DNA of 64,000 nucleotides from CAVRCT01 sp963719645 (GCA_963719645.1 CAVRCT010000007.1:248001-312000); one strand, 5' to 3'; positions 53,918 to 63,693 are shown, counted from the stretch's first letter. A program made the numbers and translations. The notes: generated by a model from the letters alone, not told the origin.

Positions 53918-55525
53918 ATGAAGCAAAGACTCAAGCCTTTGGTCGGTAGTTTGTTTTTACTGGGCGTTATTTCAATGCCCGCATTTGCTACCACAGGTGA
54001 TAACCAAAATTTAGCCAAACAAGTTGCAGAATTGCGAGCAGAAGTTCACGATTTACAAACCCAAATAGCACTAGGCCATCGCACTAGCAAAACGAAACAT
54101 CGCAAAACGAGCAAGACTGCAACCAATGCATCCGCTTCCTCGATCGAAGAACCTGCGATGACCACTAAAGCAGCAGAAGAAACAGCTAAACAACCAGAGC
54201 ACGATGTGAATGTGCCTGAATTAGGTGAAATGCCGACTAACGGTTTAATGTATTTACCGGTTGATGTCGATGTGCCCGGGCAATCATTTGTTTCAAGCGG
54301 CCCTTATATCGGTGTGCCGTTGCAATATTCCGGCGGTAATTTAATTGTTAATGCACCCAGCGTAAATAACGATGTGGCTCTCTTAAAAATTCGTAAAAAT
54401 ATTCATCACCGTTTGCAAGCATTAGGTGTGACAGAACAAGAAGATCATGCCCACGTATTATTGAGTGGTATTGTCGAAGGTCAAGCGCTCTATAAAGATA
54501 TTGGCGGCGGCCCTGACAGCAGTGACATCGATTTAACGAATGCAACATTAGACGCCTACATTTTAGGCCCCAGTGCTTGGTTGTCTTCTTTGATCTCATT
54601 TACCTATGACAACACCATTGGTACGGATACCGGTACATTTAATAATAATTCACGGGTGCAAAATTCACGTGTTCAACTCCGTCAAGGTTTTGTGACCATT
54701 GGTAACTTGAGCGCAACACCGGTGTATGGAACATTCGGTCAATTCTTTGTACCGTTTGGTGCTTACGCAAGTAACATGGTGACGCCGCCGTTAACCCAAT
54801 TAATGGCGCGTACCAAACAACGAGCCATCGAATTAGGTTGGCAATCACCGGGTGAAGATGCACCTTATGCAGCAGGTTATATTTTCCGTGGCGATACGCA
54901 CGTGGGTTCCACCAGTCGAGTGAATAATGGGGGTGTGAATTTAGGTTACCGATTCAATGAATTGGGTTTGCGAGGTGATATTGGTGCGGGTGTGCTGGCA
55001 AATATTGCAGACTCCAGTGGTATGCAGTTCGTCAATAATTCCCCAACGACTTTCAATGGTTTTGGTGGTGTCGGTGGTACCGGTAATGAAAATATTGCGC
55101 ATCGTGTACCGGCTTATGATTTAAGAGCGAATCTTGGGCTCGGCGATCACATCAACTTAATCGGTGAATATATTGCAGCGTCAACCAACTTTAGTCGTGG
55201 TGACTTGACCATGAACAGTCATGGTGCAAAACCACAAGCATTGGATGTGGAAGCGGCTTATACATTTGAATTTTTATCGCGTCCGACGTCAGTTGCATTA
55301 GGGTATGAAATGACAAAAGATGCATTAGCATTGCAATTACCTGCACAACGTTATGCGATCGTTGCAAATACATCGATTTGGCGTGATACGTTGCAAAGTT
55401 TAGAGTTTCGTCATGATGTGAATTATGGCGCGAGCAATGTTGCTTCGGGTTCAGGAGTGCCTGCACCGATGGCGAGTGGCAAGCCGGATAATATTGTGAC
55501 TGCCCAGTTTGATGTTTATTTTTAG
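53918..55525 (+). CDS. LbtU-type (DUF3573) outer-membrane porin
   Basis: A 535-aa exported protein; GGAG precedes the ATG. Signal peptide MKQRLKPLVGSLFLLGVISMPAFA, a short coiled coil (NLAKQVAELRAEVHDLQTQ, 30-50) and a Lys/Ser/Thr-rich linker are followed by a beta-barrel-like C-terminal half ending in aromatic QFDVYF. The pattern VEGQALYKD..., GQFFVPFGAYASNMVTPPLTQLMARTK and terminal barrel strands matches LbtU, the legiobactin siderophore porin family of Legionella. The substrate in this organism is unknown. Followed by a family E palindrome that may terminate transcription. Confidence 0.75.
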   Translation: MKQRLKPLVGSLFLLGVISMPAFATTGDNQNLAKQVAELRAEVHDLQTQIALGHRTSKTKHRKTSKTATNASASSIEEPAMTTKAAEETAKQPEHDVNVPELGEMPTNGLMYLPVDVDVPGQSFVSSGPYIGVPLQYSGGNLIVNAPSVNNDVALLKIRKNIHHRLQALGVTEQEDHAHVLLSGIVEGQALYKDIGGGPDSSDIDLTNATLDAYILGPSAWLSSLISFTYDNTIGTDTGTFNNNSRVQNSRVQLRQGFVTIGNLSATPVYGTFGQFFVPFGAYASNMVTPPLTQLMARTKQRAIELGWQSPGEDAPYAAGYIFRGDTHVGSTSRVNNGGVNLGYRFNELGLRGDIGAGVLANIADSSGMQFVNNSPTTFNGFGGVGGTGNENIAHRVPAYDLRANLGLGDHINLIGEYIAASTNFSRGDLTMNSHGAKPQALDVEAAYTFEFLSRPTSVALGYEMTKDALALQLPAQRYAIVANTSIWRDTLQSLEFRHDVNYGASNVASGSGVPAPMASGKPDNIVTAQFDVYF

Positions 55526-55563
55526 AAAGATTGCAATGCACCTTCTGTGAAAATGTTTTACTC

Positions 55564-55655
55564 TGAGCCGCGACCGTCAGGGAGCGATCACCGGCGGTGC
55601 TATTTTCGCTTGTGGTAATTCAAGATGCGTGACACTCCCTGACGGTCGCGGCTCA
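55564..55655. repeat. Family E palindrome
   Basis: TGAGCCGCGACCGTCAGGGA ... complement, centred near 55610; lies between the convergent porin and GTPase genes. Confidence 0.9.
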
Positions 55656-55668
55656 GATTGGAAGCTGC

Positions 55669-56862
55669 TTATAAGGTTAGTGCCGGTGCTCCCTTTACAA
55701 CGATTGGCTGAGTTGCATTCAAACTGGGTTGGCTGCTTGCTTGTGTTGGCGGGGAATAAGTTTGCTTTGATTCATCATGCTGAGTGAGTTGAACAGCAAC
55801 TTGATTCTGGCGTGGTGATCCGCATCTTCTGAAGATTGCACAACAGCTAGATTGAGTCTGTGTATTGCTCGCTGGCGGATTTGCTGAAGAGGATGCAGTG
55901 GCTATCAAATTTGTTGGATCTTTTTTGCAAAATTTGGCGCGGAACAATGCAAATAACGAAACAGTACCCGTAAAAATTGCATAAAGAGAAAATGCACTTG
56001 CCGTTGTCACAGATGCACTCGCTGAGGTAAACGCAAATGCATTCGCAAAGATGAATGCTGCACCAGGGCCGAACGCGCCGTATGTTGCAACAGACGCTAA
56101 TATCAACACGCTCGCTAACAAAAACAAGGCTGCTGCTATTTGTACGCGATTATTCTTTGCGTTGCTTGACGGTGCAGAAGTTTTTGTTGCATGTTGTGAC
56201 GCCATGTCAGAAGTAGAAGAGACGACAACAGATGTTTGTTGTGTTTCATTTTTAGAGTCTGCTACTGGAGCAGGCGTGGGGTTCGATGCAGTATATTGAC
56301 GAACAGAATGTTCAAATAATTCTTTTGCGTTTGCAGCAGCATCCTCGTCTAGAGCAGAAATTCTTTTAAAACAGTTACCCTCAGTGGATGTTAACATGGT
56401 AACTTTATAGGTAGTTTTAATAAATTCAGCCAAATTTTCTAATTGCTGATCTGTTGCAACTTCTTCGCTAGGTTTATCTTTAGCTAAGTCTGATTTAGTG
56501 GCAACTAACATTACAGAGTGAGAGGATGATAACTTATGCTGGGAAAGTATCTCTTCTATCCTTGTTCGCTCGGGGCTCTCTTTCGCTAGAGATTGACTCG
56601 AATCAACAGCAACGAGGATAATCTGGCAAGTACGAGTGTAGCAAGCTGTTAACGAATCGAATCGTTCCTGGCCTGCTAAATCCCATATTTGAAGGCGAAC
56701 TTGCTCACTATTATTAAAATTAAAGTTGTGCAACACAGATTCAGCGCCGATAGTTGGCTCAAGTTTACGATTGTATTCCCCTTTGTAAACCAATTGTGTA
56801 AGAGTAGATTTGCCCACATTTGTATTACCGATAAGACCGATCTTTAATGTTCTCGTATTCAT
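55669..56862 (-). CDS. Rab/Ras-like small GTPase fused to membrane segments
   Basis: A 397-aa protein with AAGG before the ATG. Residues 1-185 form a Ras-superfamily G domain: G1 GNTNVGKST (12-20), switch-I Thr in EPTIGAE (37), G3 IWDLAGQERFDSL (59-71), G4 ATKSD (121-125; Rab normally NKxD, Rac has TKxD) and G5-like ISALDE. W-D-L-A-G-Q-E-R-F is a Rab hallmark. A polar linker follows, then two to three hydrophobic segments (about 240-310), a basic/Cys-rich stretch (CCAIFRRCGSPR) and a Ser/Thr tail. A Rab-like GTPase in a bacterium of this type is most simply an acquired host gene used as an effector; the role is inference. Confidence 0.85.
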   Translation of the reverse strand: MNTRTLKIGLIGNTNVGKSTLTQLVYKGEYNRKLEPTIGAESVLHNFNFNNSEQVRLQIWDLAGQERFDSLTACYTRTCQIILVAVDSSQSLAKESPERTRIEEILSQHKLSSSHSVMLVATKSDLAKDKPSEEVATDQQLENLAEFIKTTYKVTMLTSTEGNCFKRISALDEDAAANAKELFEHSVRQYTASNPTPAPVADSKNETQQTSVVVSSTSDMASQHATKTSAPSSNAKNNRVQIAAALFLLASVLILASVATYGAFGPGAAFIFANAFAFTSASASVTTASAFSLYAIFTGTVSLFALFRAKFCKKDPTNLIATASSSANPPASNTQTQSSCCAIFRRCGSPRQNQVAVQLTQHDESKQTYSPPTQASSQPSLNATQPIVVKGAPALTL

Positions 56863-57056
56863 TTATGCCTTCGTTTTAACTGTAAAAAAATAGATACTAA
56901 GCATCATAGATAGGTTTTATTAACAAAATCTTAAATGCAGTAAATTTTGTGCTTTTACAAGGCAGGACGTGTCTATTCATACAGACATAGACAGTTGGTT
57001 ACCTTCTCTTTACAAAGGGAAATTTAATTAGTTGAGATAAATCCCCTTCTTTAAAA

Positions 57057-57215
57057 GGCGTTGTTGCGTAATTCACGCACCGTCATTGCGAGGAGCGTTT
57101 TTCGCGACGAAGCAATCCAGTTTTTGATTCTATTGTAAGTCTAAAACTGGATTGCTTCGTCGCGAAAAACGCTCCTCGCAATGACGGAAGTGGGAATTAT
57201 GCAACAGCTCTCTTT
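57057..57215. repeat. Nested palindrome: GGCGTTGTTGCG shell with family A core
   Basis: The shell AAAGGCGTTGTTGCGTAATT and a complement near 57195-57208 enclose family A (57080-57187). Compare 2261-2441 (same pair, third shell added) and 35120-35358 (same shell, different core). Confidence 0.85.
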
Positions 57216-57252
57216 GAAAAGGCGTTGTTGCAAAATGAGCCGCTCTCAATCT

Positions 57253-57469
57253 GAGCCACGACCGTCAGGGAGTGTCACGTATCCGGAATTGATACAAGCG
57301 AAAATAGCATTGTCGGTGATCGCTCCCTGACGGTCGCGGCTCAGATCAGCACATTTCCGCAATGAGCCGCTTTTAATCTGAGCCACGACCGTCAGGGAGT
57401 GTTACGCATCCCGAATTGATACAAGCGAAAATAGCATTGTTGGTGATCGCTCCCTGACGGTCGCGGCTC
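57253..57469. repeat. Two family E palindromes
   Basis: Copies at 57253-57342 and 57380-57469, start-to-start 127 bp, with left arms GAGCCACGACCGTCAGGGAG. With the nested palindrome before them they fill the 56863-57481 gap; no gene was seen. Confidence 0.9.
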
Positions 57470-57481
57470 AGTTTAAAAATC

Positions 57482-58063
57482 TTATTTAGCAAAATTATCC
57501 GCTACAAAATCCCAGTTAACCAATTTCCAGAAATTATCGACATACGTAGGCCGTGCATTGCGATAATCAATGTAGTAAGCATGTTCCCACACATCGCAGG
57601 TGAGTAAGGCGTGTTTGTCTTGGGTCATTGGTGTGCCCGCATTGCTGGTGCTAATAATTTCCAATTCGCCTTGTGCATTTTTGGCAAGCCAGCCCCAGCC
57701 AGAACCAAAGGTTGAAATCGCAGTTTGACTAAATAATTTTTTAAACTCATCTAGAGAACCAAATTTTTTCTTAATCGCATCGGCTAATTTGCCAGTGGGT
57801 TCGCCACTGCTGTTGGGGGTTAAACAATGCCAATAAAAAGTATGATTCCAGACTTGCGCAGCATTGTTAAAAATGCCACCACTGGATTTTTTGATGGTTT
57901 CTTCTAGAGAAGCATTGGCAAATTCGGTATCTTTGATTAAGTTATTGAGGTTGTTAACATACGCTAAGTGATGTTTACCATAATGGTATTCTAAGGTTTC
58001 TTTTGAAATATAAGGTTGTAAGGCATCCATCGCATAGGGAAGTTTGGGTAATTCATGTGTCAT
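57482..58063 (-). CDS. sodB: Iron superoxide dismutase
   Basis: A 193-aa Fe-SOD protecting against superoxide. ELPKLPYAMDALQPYISKETLEYHYGKHHLAYVNNLN start, metal ligands in YHYGKHH, WNHTFYWHCL and DVWEHAYYIDYRN, and NAAQVWNH with the Gln typical of the Fe form. Normal length for SodB. Flanked by palindromes. Confidence 0.95.
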   Translation of the reverse strand: MTHELPKLPYAMDALQPYISKETLEYHYGKHHLAYVNNLNNLIKDTEFANASLEETIKKSSGGIFNNAAQVWNHTFYWHCLTPNSSGEPTGKLADAIKKKFGSLDEFKKLFSQTAISTFGSGWGWLAKNAQGELEIISTSNAGTPMTQDKHALLTCDVWEHAYYIDYRNARPTYVDNFWKLVNWDFVADNFAK

Positions 58064-58132
58064 GTTATGCTCCGTTGAGTTGTAAGAATGAAAAGTGTAT
58101 GAACGAAAAGGGATGAAAGCAAGTTTGTTTCA

Positions 58133-58315
58133 CTTAGAACGCCTTCACCCATCAGGGGGAAGGTGGCCGACAGGCCGGATGGGGGGATAAAAATGCAAGA
58201 AAACTTAGAAAAGAAATGAGAAGAGTCGTAAAAAAGCGATGGTTGGGGGCGCTAGTTTTATATCCCCCCATCCGGCCTGTCGGCCACCTTCCCCCTGCGG
58301 GGAAGGCGTTCTAAG
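58133..58315. repeat. Family G palindrome
   Basis: CTTAGAACGCCTTCACCC ... GGTGGCCGACAGGCCGGATG and complement. The same core is inside the 35083-35458 nest. It occupies most of the 58064-58378 gap upstream of the DipZ-type gene. Confidence 0.9.
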
Positions 58316-58378
58316 CAAAATTTTCTTAGCTTGACGCGTATGGGATGACACATGGATAAAAAACAGCAAGGAGGCTGA

Positions 58379-60034
58379 ATGTCCACCGAAGTGATTAATA
58401 TTTGTTTAGGATTTGTTGAGGGTCTAGGTTTAATTCTTTCGCCTTGTATCTTGCCGATTTTGCCGCTGATTTTATCCGGCTCTCTAGCGGGTAGTAAAAA
58501 AAGACCGTTTGGGATTGTCTGTGGCTTTGTCGTGATGTTTGCTCTCTTTACGTTTTTTTCCCGCGCGATCGTGCGGCTGTCTGGCATTGACTTGAATGTC
58601 ATTCGTTATATTTCATATGGATTATTGCTGTTATTCGGCATCGTTATGCTCTCAACGTACCTCACAGAAAAATTTTCACTCTGGACAGCGCGTTTTGCCA
58701 ATGTCGGATCGAATGCAGCCACGTTAAATGATGTGCAGGGTGGTTTTGGCAGCGGATTTTTATTTGGTTGTTTGGTTGCACTTATTTGGACACCGTGTGC
58801 AGGGCCTATTTTGGCGGCTGTGATCGTGCAAACAGTGATACAACAAACGACCTGGGTTAGTTTTTTAATTGTGTTGGCATTTGGACTGGGTTCGGCGTTG
58901 CCAATGCTGTTCATCGTATTATTCGGGAGAAAACTCATGACCAAACTCAGTTTTTTTAAAACACATTCTATGTTGTTGCGAAAATTATTAGGCGTGATTG
59001 TGATCGCCAGTGTGGTTTATATGATTTATAGCGGCGGTGCGGCAACGTCTTTTGCAGCGAATTCGTCTACCCATGAGCAGAGTGGGTTGTCACTGCAAAA
59101 TGGTATTGCAAGTCCGTATCCCGCGCCGGAGATTGCGGGCATCACGGCATGGATTAATTCATCTCCATTGACAATGCAGGCATTGAAAGGCCACGTCGTT
59201 CTCATCGATTTTTGGACATATTCTTGCATCAACTGCGTGCGCACGCTGCCCTATGTGAAAGCTTGGTACAGTCATTATCATGAGAAAGGCTTGGTGATTA
59301 TTGGTGTGCATGCACCTGAATTTGATTTTGAGAAAAATTTAGCAAATGTTCAAGCGGCTGTGAAAGCCGATGGCATTCTTTATCCCGTGGCGCTGGATAA
59401 TAATTTTGTCACGTGGCGCAATTTTCAAAACAGTTATTGGCCTGCTGAATATTTGATTGATAAAAATGGGACGGTTGTTTATCAGCACTTTGGTGAAGGG
59501 GATGACGATGTGATGGAAAATAATATTCGTTATTTATTGCACCTGAATACGCAAGCAGAAGCGACCGTCATAAATCAGGCTGACGTTTCCGTTGCTGGAA
59601 CACCTGAAACATATTTAGGTTATGCGCGGCAAGAAAATTTTGCTAGTCCTGATGTGGAGATTCAAAATCAAACGGCCAATTATACCTTTCCGACCGAGCT
59701 GTCTGAAAATGCATGGGCTCTGCGCGGCGCTTGGAAAATTGTCAGTGATCGGATTATTTCAATGGCAGCTAACGATGAGTTAAAAATTCATTTTAATGCA
59801 CGCAAAGTGTATGTTGTGATGGGTAATGCAACCAACCAACCGATTACGGTGAATGTGTTATTCAATGGTGAAAAAGTTCTTTCCGTCAAAGGAAAAGATG
59901 TGGTGAATAGCACTGTGGTAGTTGCAAAACATACGTTGTTTGAAGTGATTTCCTTGCCGACTGCGCAATCTGGTATTTTATTATTGCAACCGGATGTGCC
60001 GGGGTTAGAGGTTTATACGTTTACGTTTGGGTGA
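58379..60034 (+). CDS. DipZ-type protein: CcdA-like membrane domain plus thioredoxin-like domain
   Basis: A 551-aa protein with GGAGG before the ATG. Residues 1-215: CcdA/DsbD-like electron-transfer membrane domain with paired Cys in ILSPCILPILPLILSG and IWTPCAGPILAAV. Residues 240-390: thioredoxin-like domain with CINC active site in FWTYSCINCVRTLPYVKAW and a following LDNNFVTWRNFQNSYWPAEYLID. The C-terminal 150 residues are the beta-rich DipZ/CBM-like module. It passes reducing power across the membrane to periplasmic disulfides. Confidence 0.9.
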   Translation: MSTEVINICLGFVEGLGLILSPCILPILPLILSGSLAGSKKRPFGIVCGFVVMFALFTFFSRAIVRLSGIDLNVIRYISYGLLLLFGIVMLSTYLTEKFSLWTARFANVGSNAATLNDVQGGFGSGFLFGCLVALIWTPCAGPILAAVIVQTVIQQTTWVSFLIVLAFGLGSALPMLFIVLFGRKLMTKLSFFKTHSMLLRKLLGVIVIASVVYMIYSGGAATSFAANSSTHEQSGLSLQNGIASPYPAPEIAGITAWINSSPLTMQALKGHVVLIDFWTYSCINCVRTLPYVKAWYSHYHEKGLVIIGVHAPEFDFEKNLANVQAAVKADGILYPVALDNNFVTWRNFQNSYWPAEYLIDKNGTVVYQHFGEGDDDVMENNIRYLLHLNTQAEATVINQADVSVAGTPETYLGYARQENFASPDVEIQNQTANYTFPTELSENAWALRGAWKIVSDRIISMAANDELKIHFNARKVYVVMGNATNQPITVNVLFNGEKVLSVKGKDVVNSTVVVAKHTLFEVISLPTAQSGILLLQPDVPGLEVYTFTFG

Positions 60035-60039
60035 ATGAG

Positions 60040-60440
60040 AAAGAGCTGGCAGCTTGAGTACTTAAGAAAGGGCTGTCAGCTTGAGCGCTTAAGAAAGGGC
60101 TGTCAGCTTGAGCGCTTAAGAAAGGGCTGTCAGCTTGAGCGCTTAAGAAAGGGCTGTCAGCTTGAGCGCTTAAGAAAGGGCTGTCATCCTGAGCGCTTTT
60201 CGCTCCGAAGGATCTCCCTATGAAGTAGAGAGATGCTTAAGAATACTTTTAACTAAACATCAGAAATTTGCGGGAGATCCTTCGGAGCGAAAAGCGCTCA
60301 GGATGACAGCCCTTTCTTAAGCGCTCAAGCTGACAGCTCTTTCTTAAATGCTCAAGTGACAGCTTTTTCTTAAATGCCCAAGCTAACAGCCCTTTCTTAA
60401 GCGCTCAAGCTAACAGCCCTTTTTTAATCGCACTCAACAA
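60040..60440. repeat. Short tandem repeats and inverted copies (AAAGGGCTGTCAGCTTGAG)
   Basis: At least five direct copies of a 27-bp unit (GGGCTGTCAGCTTGAGCGCT-type, 60060-60200) are followed by a copy of the 51-bp unit seen at 34870, in both orientations, and then by inverted copies of the short unit (60310-60420). The array overlaps the likely original end of the phospholipase-like gene. Confidence 0.85.
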
Positions 60441-60502
60441 ATCCCCATCAGTGATCAACCCATTTTGCACAGCCACCTCCATCCATCCGGCGCGAATTAA
60501 TT

Positions 60503-61684
60503 CTACTTGTTCATCAACGATAAACGCTGATTTTTCGCTAATAAAAGCAGCGTTGTCCAGCCCCACCACTGAGTTGTCCAACTGCGTGCAGATGGATTAT
60601 TGACATCCGTGCGACGATATAACTTGTTCGCCTGCCAATAAAAAAGTGGCGCGATATCTTGATTACCTTGATCTTGAATTTCATCCGGCTCTGGGATGAG
60701 AGACATGGCGCGATCTTCATCCGGTAACCGACCGGTGATGAATGCAGAAAAAATATCATCCGCAGATTGTTGCAATGCATCGTTTAATAATTTTCGATTT
60801 GTTTGATTTTGTGCATCTAAATAATAGTCATCACCAAATGCTATCCAATGATCACCACGTAAGTTGTGCACATGCAAACCCCATTGATTTTCCTCATGAT
60901 GCATGTCAGATGCTAAAAGAGCGCCAAAAATAGCGGGTTTGACAGAGAGCGGTAATTCCACACGCGGTGTTCGTAAATGCCCTGCGGCAAAGTGATCGGA
61001 GAGAAAATGACATGCAAATGCATTCATCGCATAAGCTAATTCTAATTGTTGCGCGTCATGATTTTTGTAAGCACTTACTGCGGTTTGCAACGCAACAGCA
61101 TGACCTGCTTGATAAGCTACGCGAGCGTTATCACCAAAATGATCATAATCATTTTCGCTCAATAGCAAAAAACGACCCGGTTTTAAAAACCAAGTGGTGT
61201 TGCAGCCACCGCCGGTGATGCAATTCAATTGCTGATTGTTCGCATTGCTGATGCGGGCATAAATAGACTCTGGTTTTTCACCTTGTTGCATACCTTTTTT
61301 TATGGCGGTTTCTTCTGCTTGAATGACCGCAAGAATCTTAGGTGCTTCATCTTTTGCTGCGGAATCACGCGCTAACGTGTTAAATGCCGCGCTGAAATTG
61401 GCTTGTTGCGCATTGGCGGAATCACCACTTGAAATGGCTTGTTCAACGTTACCGTAGAAATCACCCATTGCAATGAGTTCACCATAGGTTATCTGTAAGC
61501 CATTCGGCAAATGCAATTTATAATCGAGAACGCCTACATCGCTGAGTGAAAAAAATAATTTCACTTCATTTCCAGCAAAGACGTGTTCGCCGCTTTCAAA
61601 GCTGGGGAGTGGAGTGGCAAGGTTGAGGGGTGAATGGAAGAGAGCGAGGCATGTTACAACGGACAGGATTTTTTTACATGGCAT
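60503..61684 (-). CDS. Secreted zinc-phospholipase-C-like protein, C-terminus frameshifted
   Basis: A 393-aa exported protein; AAGGAAA precedes the ATG. Signal peptide MPCKKILSVVTCLALFHSPLNLA. Central motifs DHFGDNARVAYQAGHAVAL, AFACHFLSDHFAAGHLRTPR and DMHHEENQWGLHVHN carry His/Asp residues as in the P. fluorescens/Legionella PLC group, zinc-dependent phospholipases. After about residue 365 the frame ends in WWGWTTLLLLAKNQ...; the next frame instead reads DNAAFISEKSAFIVDEQ and VELIRAGWMEVAVQNGLITD to a stop at 60405-60407, which looks like the original C-terminus. So a frameshift at about 60545-60600 is likely. Confidence 0.65.
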   Translation of the reverse strand: MPCKKILSVVTCLALFHSPLNLATPLPSFESGEHVFAGNEVKLFFSLSDVGVLDYKLHLPNGLQITYGELIAMGDFYGNVEQAISSGDSANAQQANFSAAFNTLARDSAAKDEAPKILAVIQAEETAIKKGMQQGEKPESIYARISNANNQQLNCITGGGCNTTWFLKPGRFLLLSENDYDHFGDNARVAYQAGHAVALQTAVSAYKNHDAQQLELAYAMNAFACHFLSDHFAAGHLRTPRVELPLSVKPAIFGALLASDMHHEENQWGLHVHNLRGDHWIAFGDDYYLDAQNQTNRKLLNDALQQSADDIFSAFITGRLPDEDRAMSLIPEPDEIQDQGNQDIAPLFYWQANKLYRRTDVNNPSARSWTTQWWGWTTLLLLAKNQRLSLMNK

Positions 61685-61736
61685 GAGTTATTTCCTTATG
61701 TGGTTAGATGTTGTTGCATAATGAGCAGCTTTTACA

Positions 61737-61826
61737 GAGCCGCGACCGTCAGGGAGTGTCGCGCATCCTGAATTGATACAGGCGAAAATAGAATTACCGG
61801 TGATCGCTCCCTGACGGTCGCGGCTC
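61737..61826. repeat. Family E palindrome
   Basis: GAGCCGCGACCGTCAGGGAG ... complement; lies between the PLC-like gene and map in the 61685-61874 gap. Confidence 0.9.
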
Positions 61827-61874
61827 GGATTGAAAGAGGGGTTTATTGCATTGTTTTAGAAAAAACGGAAGGCG

Positions 61875-62648
61875 CTACAAGTTACCTTCCTCAGCGCGCT
61901 TCGTCAAGACGTCATACCCTGTTTCAGTCACTAAAATAGTATGCTCCCATTGGGCAGAGAGACTATGATCTTTGGTGACAACGGTCCAGCCATCTGGCAA
62001 TAACTTTACAAACCGTTTTCCAGCATTGATCATCGGTTCAATCGTAAAAATCATTCCGGCTTCAATGCGCTCACCCGTGCCGAACTTACCATAATGCAAT
62101 ACATTCGGCGGTTCATGAAAAATTTTGCCAATACCGTGACCACAATATTCTCGGACGACGGAAAATCGATTTTTTTCAGCATGCTCTTGAATAACCGCCC
62201 CAATGTCACCAAAATGCGCACCTGGCTTAACGAGTTGAATGCCTAAATACAGACATTCTAATGTTACTTTAATGAGCCGCTCAGACAAAATCGACGGCTT
62301 GCCGACAATAAACATTTTGCTTGTATCACCATGATATTCATCTTTAATGACAGTCACATCGACATTGATAATATCGCCATCTTTTAATATTCGCGTGCCA
62401 GGAATCCCATGACAGACTTGATGATTCACCGAGGTGCAGATGGATTTGGGAAATCCGTGATAGTTAAGCGGTGCAGGGATCGCGTGTTGGACATTGACGA
62501 TGTAATCATGACAGATTTGATTTAAGTCGTCAGTGGTGACACCCGCTTTGATATAAGGTCCAATCATATCAAGCACTTCAGCCGCTAAACGACCCGCCAC
62601 CCGCATCTTTTCAATCTCATCTACTGTCTTAAGGGTTATTTGCATCTT
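61875..62648 (-). CDS. map: Methionine aminopeptidase, type I
   Basis: A 257-aa metalloprotease removing N-terminal Met. ATG at 62648 (MQITLKTVDEIEKMRVAGRLAAEVLDMI) is the conserved start; an in-frame upstream extension is unlikely. Metal ligands are visible in NVDVTVIKDEYHGDTSKMF, CGHGIGKIFHEPPN and TIEPMIN, and the W-T-V-V-T-K-D-H-S-L-S-A-Q-W-E-H-T block is typical. Divergent from rpsB, the usual arrangement. Confidence 0.96.
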   Translation of the reverse strand, partial: KMQITLKTVDEIEKMRVAGRLAAEVLDMIGPYIKAGVTTDDLNQICHDYIVNVQHAIPAPLNYHGFPKSICTSVNHQVCHGIPGTRILKDGDIINVDVTVIKDEYHGDTSKMFIVGKPSILSERLIKVTLECLYLGIQLVKPGAHFGDIGAVIQEHAEKNRFSVVREYCGHGIGKIFHEPPNVLHYGKFGTGERIEAGMIFTIEPMINAGKRFVKLLPDGWTVVTKDHSLSAQWEHTILVTETGYDVLTKRAEEGNL

Positions 62649-62847
62649 TATTTGTCTTCGCTGTTGTTGGGAATAAACAATTATGGTATAAAGGCGGGCT
62701 TTGTTTAGCAATTGAAATTTAATAAATAAACTTAAACCCCACACACGTATCCTATACTTATTTATCGGGTGCCTAACTGATTTCGTTTAATTAGGTTGAT
62801 AAATAACTTACGTGGAGGCCAAACCCAAACATTATTGAGGAAAAGAT

Positions 62848-63624
62848 ATGACATCATCAGTTAATATGCGTGACATGCTAAAAGCAGGCGTTCATTTTGG
62901 TCATCAAACCTGCCATTGGAATCCCAAAATGGGAACCTATATTTACGGATCCCGCAATAAAATTCACATTATCAACTTAGAACAAACAGTCCCGATGCTG
63001 AAAGACGCCTTGAATTTTATGGGCAGTATTGCGGCTAAAAAAGGCCGTATTTTATTTGTCGGCACAAAACCTGCCGCACAAGAAATTGTTAAAACCGAAG
63101 CATTGCGTTGCCATATGCCCTTCGTCAACCATCGTTGGTTGGGCGGTATGTTGACTAACTATAAAACCATTCGTCAATCCATCAAGCGTTTGAAAGAATT
63201 AGACGCGATGTTTGAAAAAAACAGCTTTGGCCGTTTGACGAAAAAAGAAATTCTTTACATGACACGCGATAAAGCAAAATTAGAGCGTAGCTTAGGCGGT
63301 ATCAAAAACATGGGCGGCTTGCCTGATGCATTATTTGTTATTGACGTCGGTCATGAAAATATTGCAATTGCTGAAGCAAAGCGTTTGAGAATCCCCGTGA
63401 TTGGTATTGTTGATACCAATAATAGCCCAGATGGAATTGACTATGTTATTCCAGGCAACGATGACTCTCTTCGTTCTATCCAATTGTATGCAACCCTCGC
63501 AGCGGATTGTATTTTGGATGCACGTGCAGGCAATGCAGACATTGCGAGTGCGGAAGAAGCGGATGAATTTATTGAAGTCGATGTAAAACCCCGTTCTCAA
63601 GACAATGAAACAACCGAAGAATAG
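62848..63624 (+). CDS. rpsB: Ribosomal protein uS2
   Basis: A 258-aa S2: MTSSVNMRDMLKAGVHFGHQTCHWNPKM start, NHRWLGGMLTNYKTIRQSI and DALFVIDVGHENIAIAEAKRLRIPVIGIVDTNNSPDGIDYVIPGNDDS, with an acidic tail. TTGAGGA precedes the ATG. The 200-nt leader (62649-62847) probably holds its promoter and S2 autoregulatory site, though I cannot point to a specific fold. Confidence 0.97.
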   Translation: MTSSVNMRDMLKAGVHFGHQTCHWNPKMGTYIYGSRNKIHIINLEQTVPMLKDALNFMGSIAAKKGRILFVGTKPAAQEIVKTEALRCHMPFVNHRWLGGMLTNYKTIRQSIKRLKELDAMFEKNSFGRLTKKEILYMTRDKAKLERSLGGIKNMGGLPDALFVIDVGHENIAIAEAKRLRIPVIGIVDTNNSPDGIDYVIPGNDDSLRSIQLYATLAADCILDARAGNADIASAEEADEFIEVDVKPRSQDNETTEE

Positions 63625-63637
63625 TTAACTTTATAAG

Positions 63638-63657
63638 AGGGTCTGGCAACAGACCCT
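63638..63657 (+). terminator. Hairpin after rpsB
   Basis: AGGGTCTG-GCAA-CAGACCCT, a perfect 8-bp stem with a stable GCAA tetraloop but only a weak following T-run; a partial terminator that would reduce tsf relative to rpsB mRNA, as known for rpsB-tsf operons. Confidence 0.6.
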
Positions 63658-63693
63658 GTTCCTCATTTTGAAGGTTTTTATCAGAGGAACTTG

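Noticed and set aside
60035..60223. 62-codon plus-strand frame after the DipZ gene
   Set aside because: Only translates the QLERLRKGC tandem repeats.
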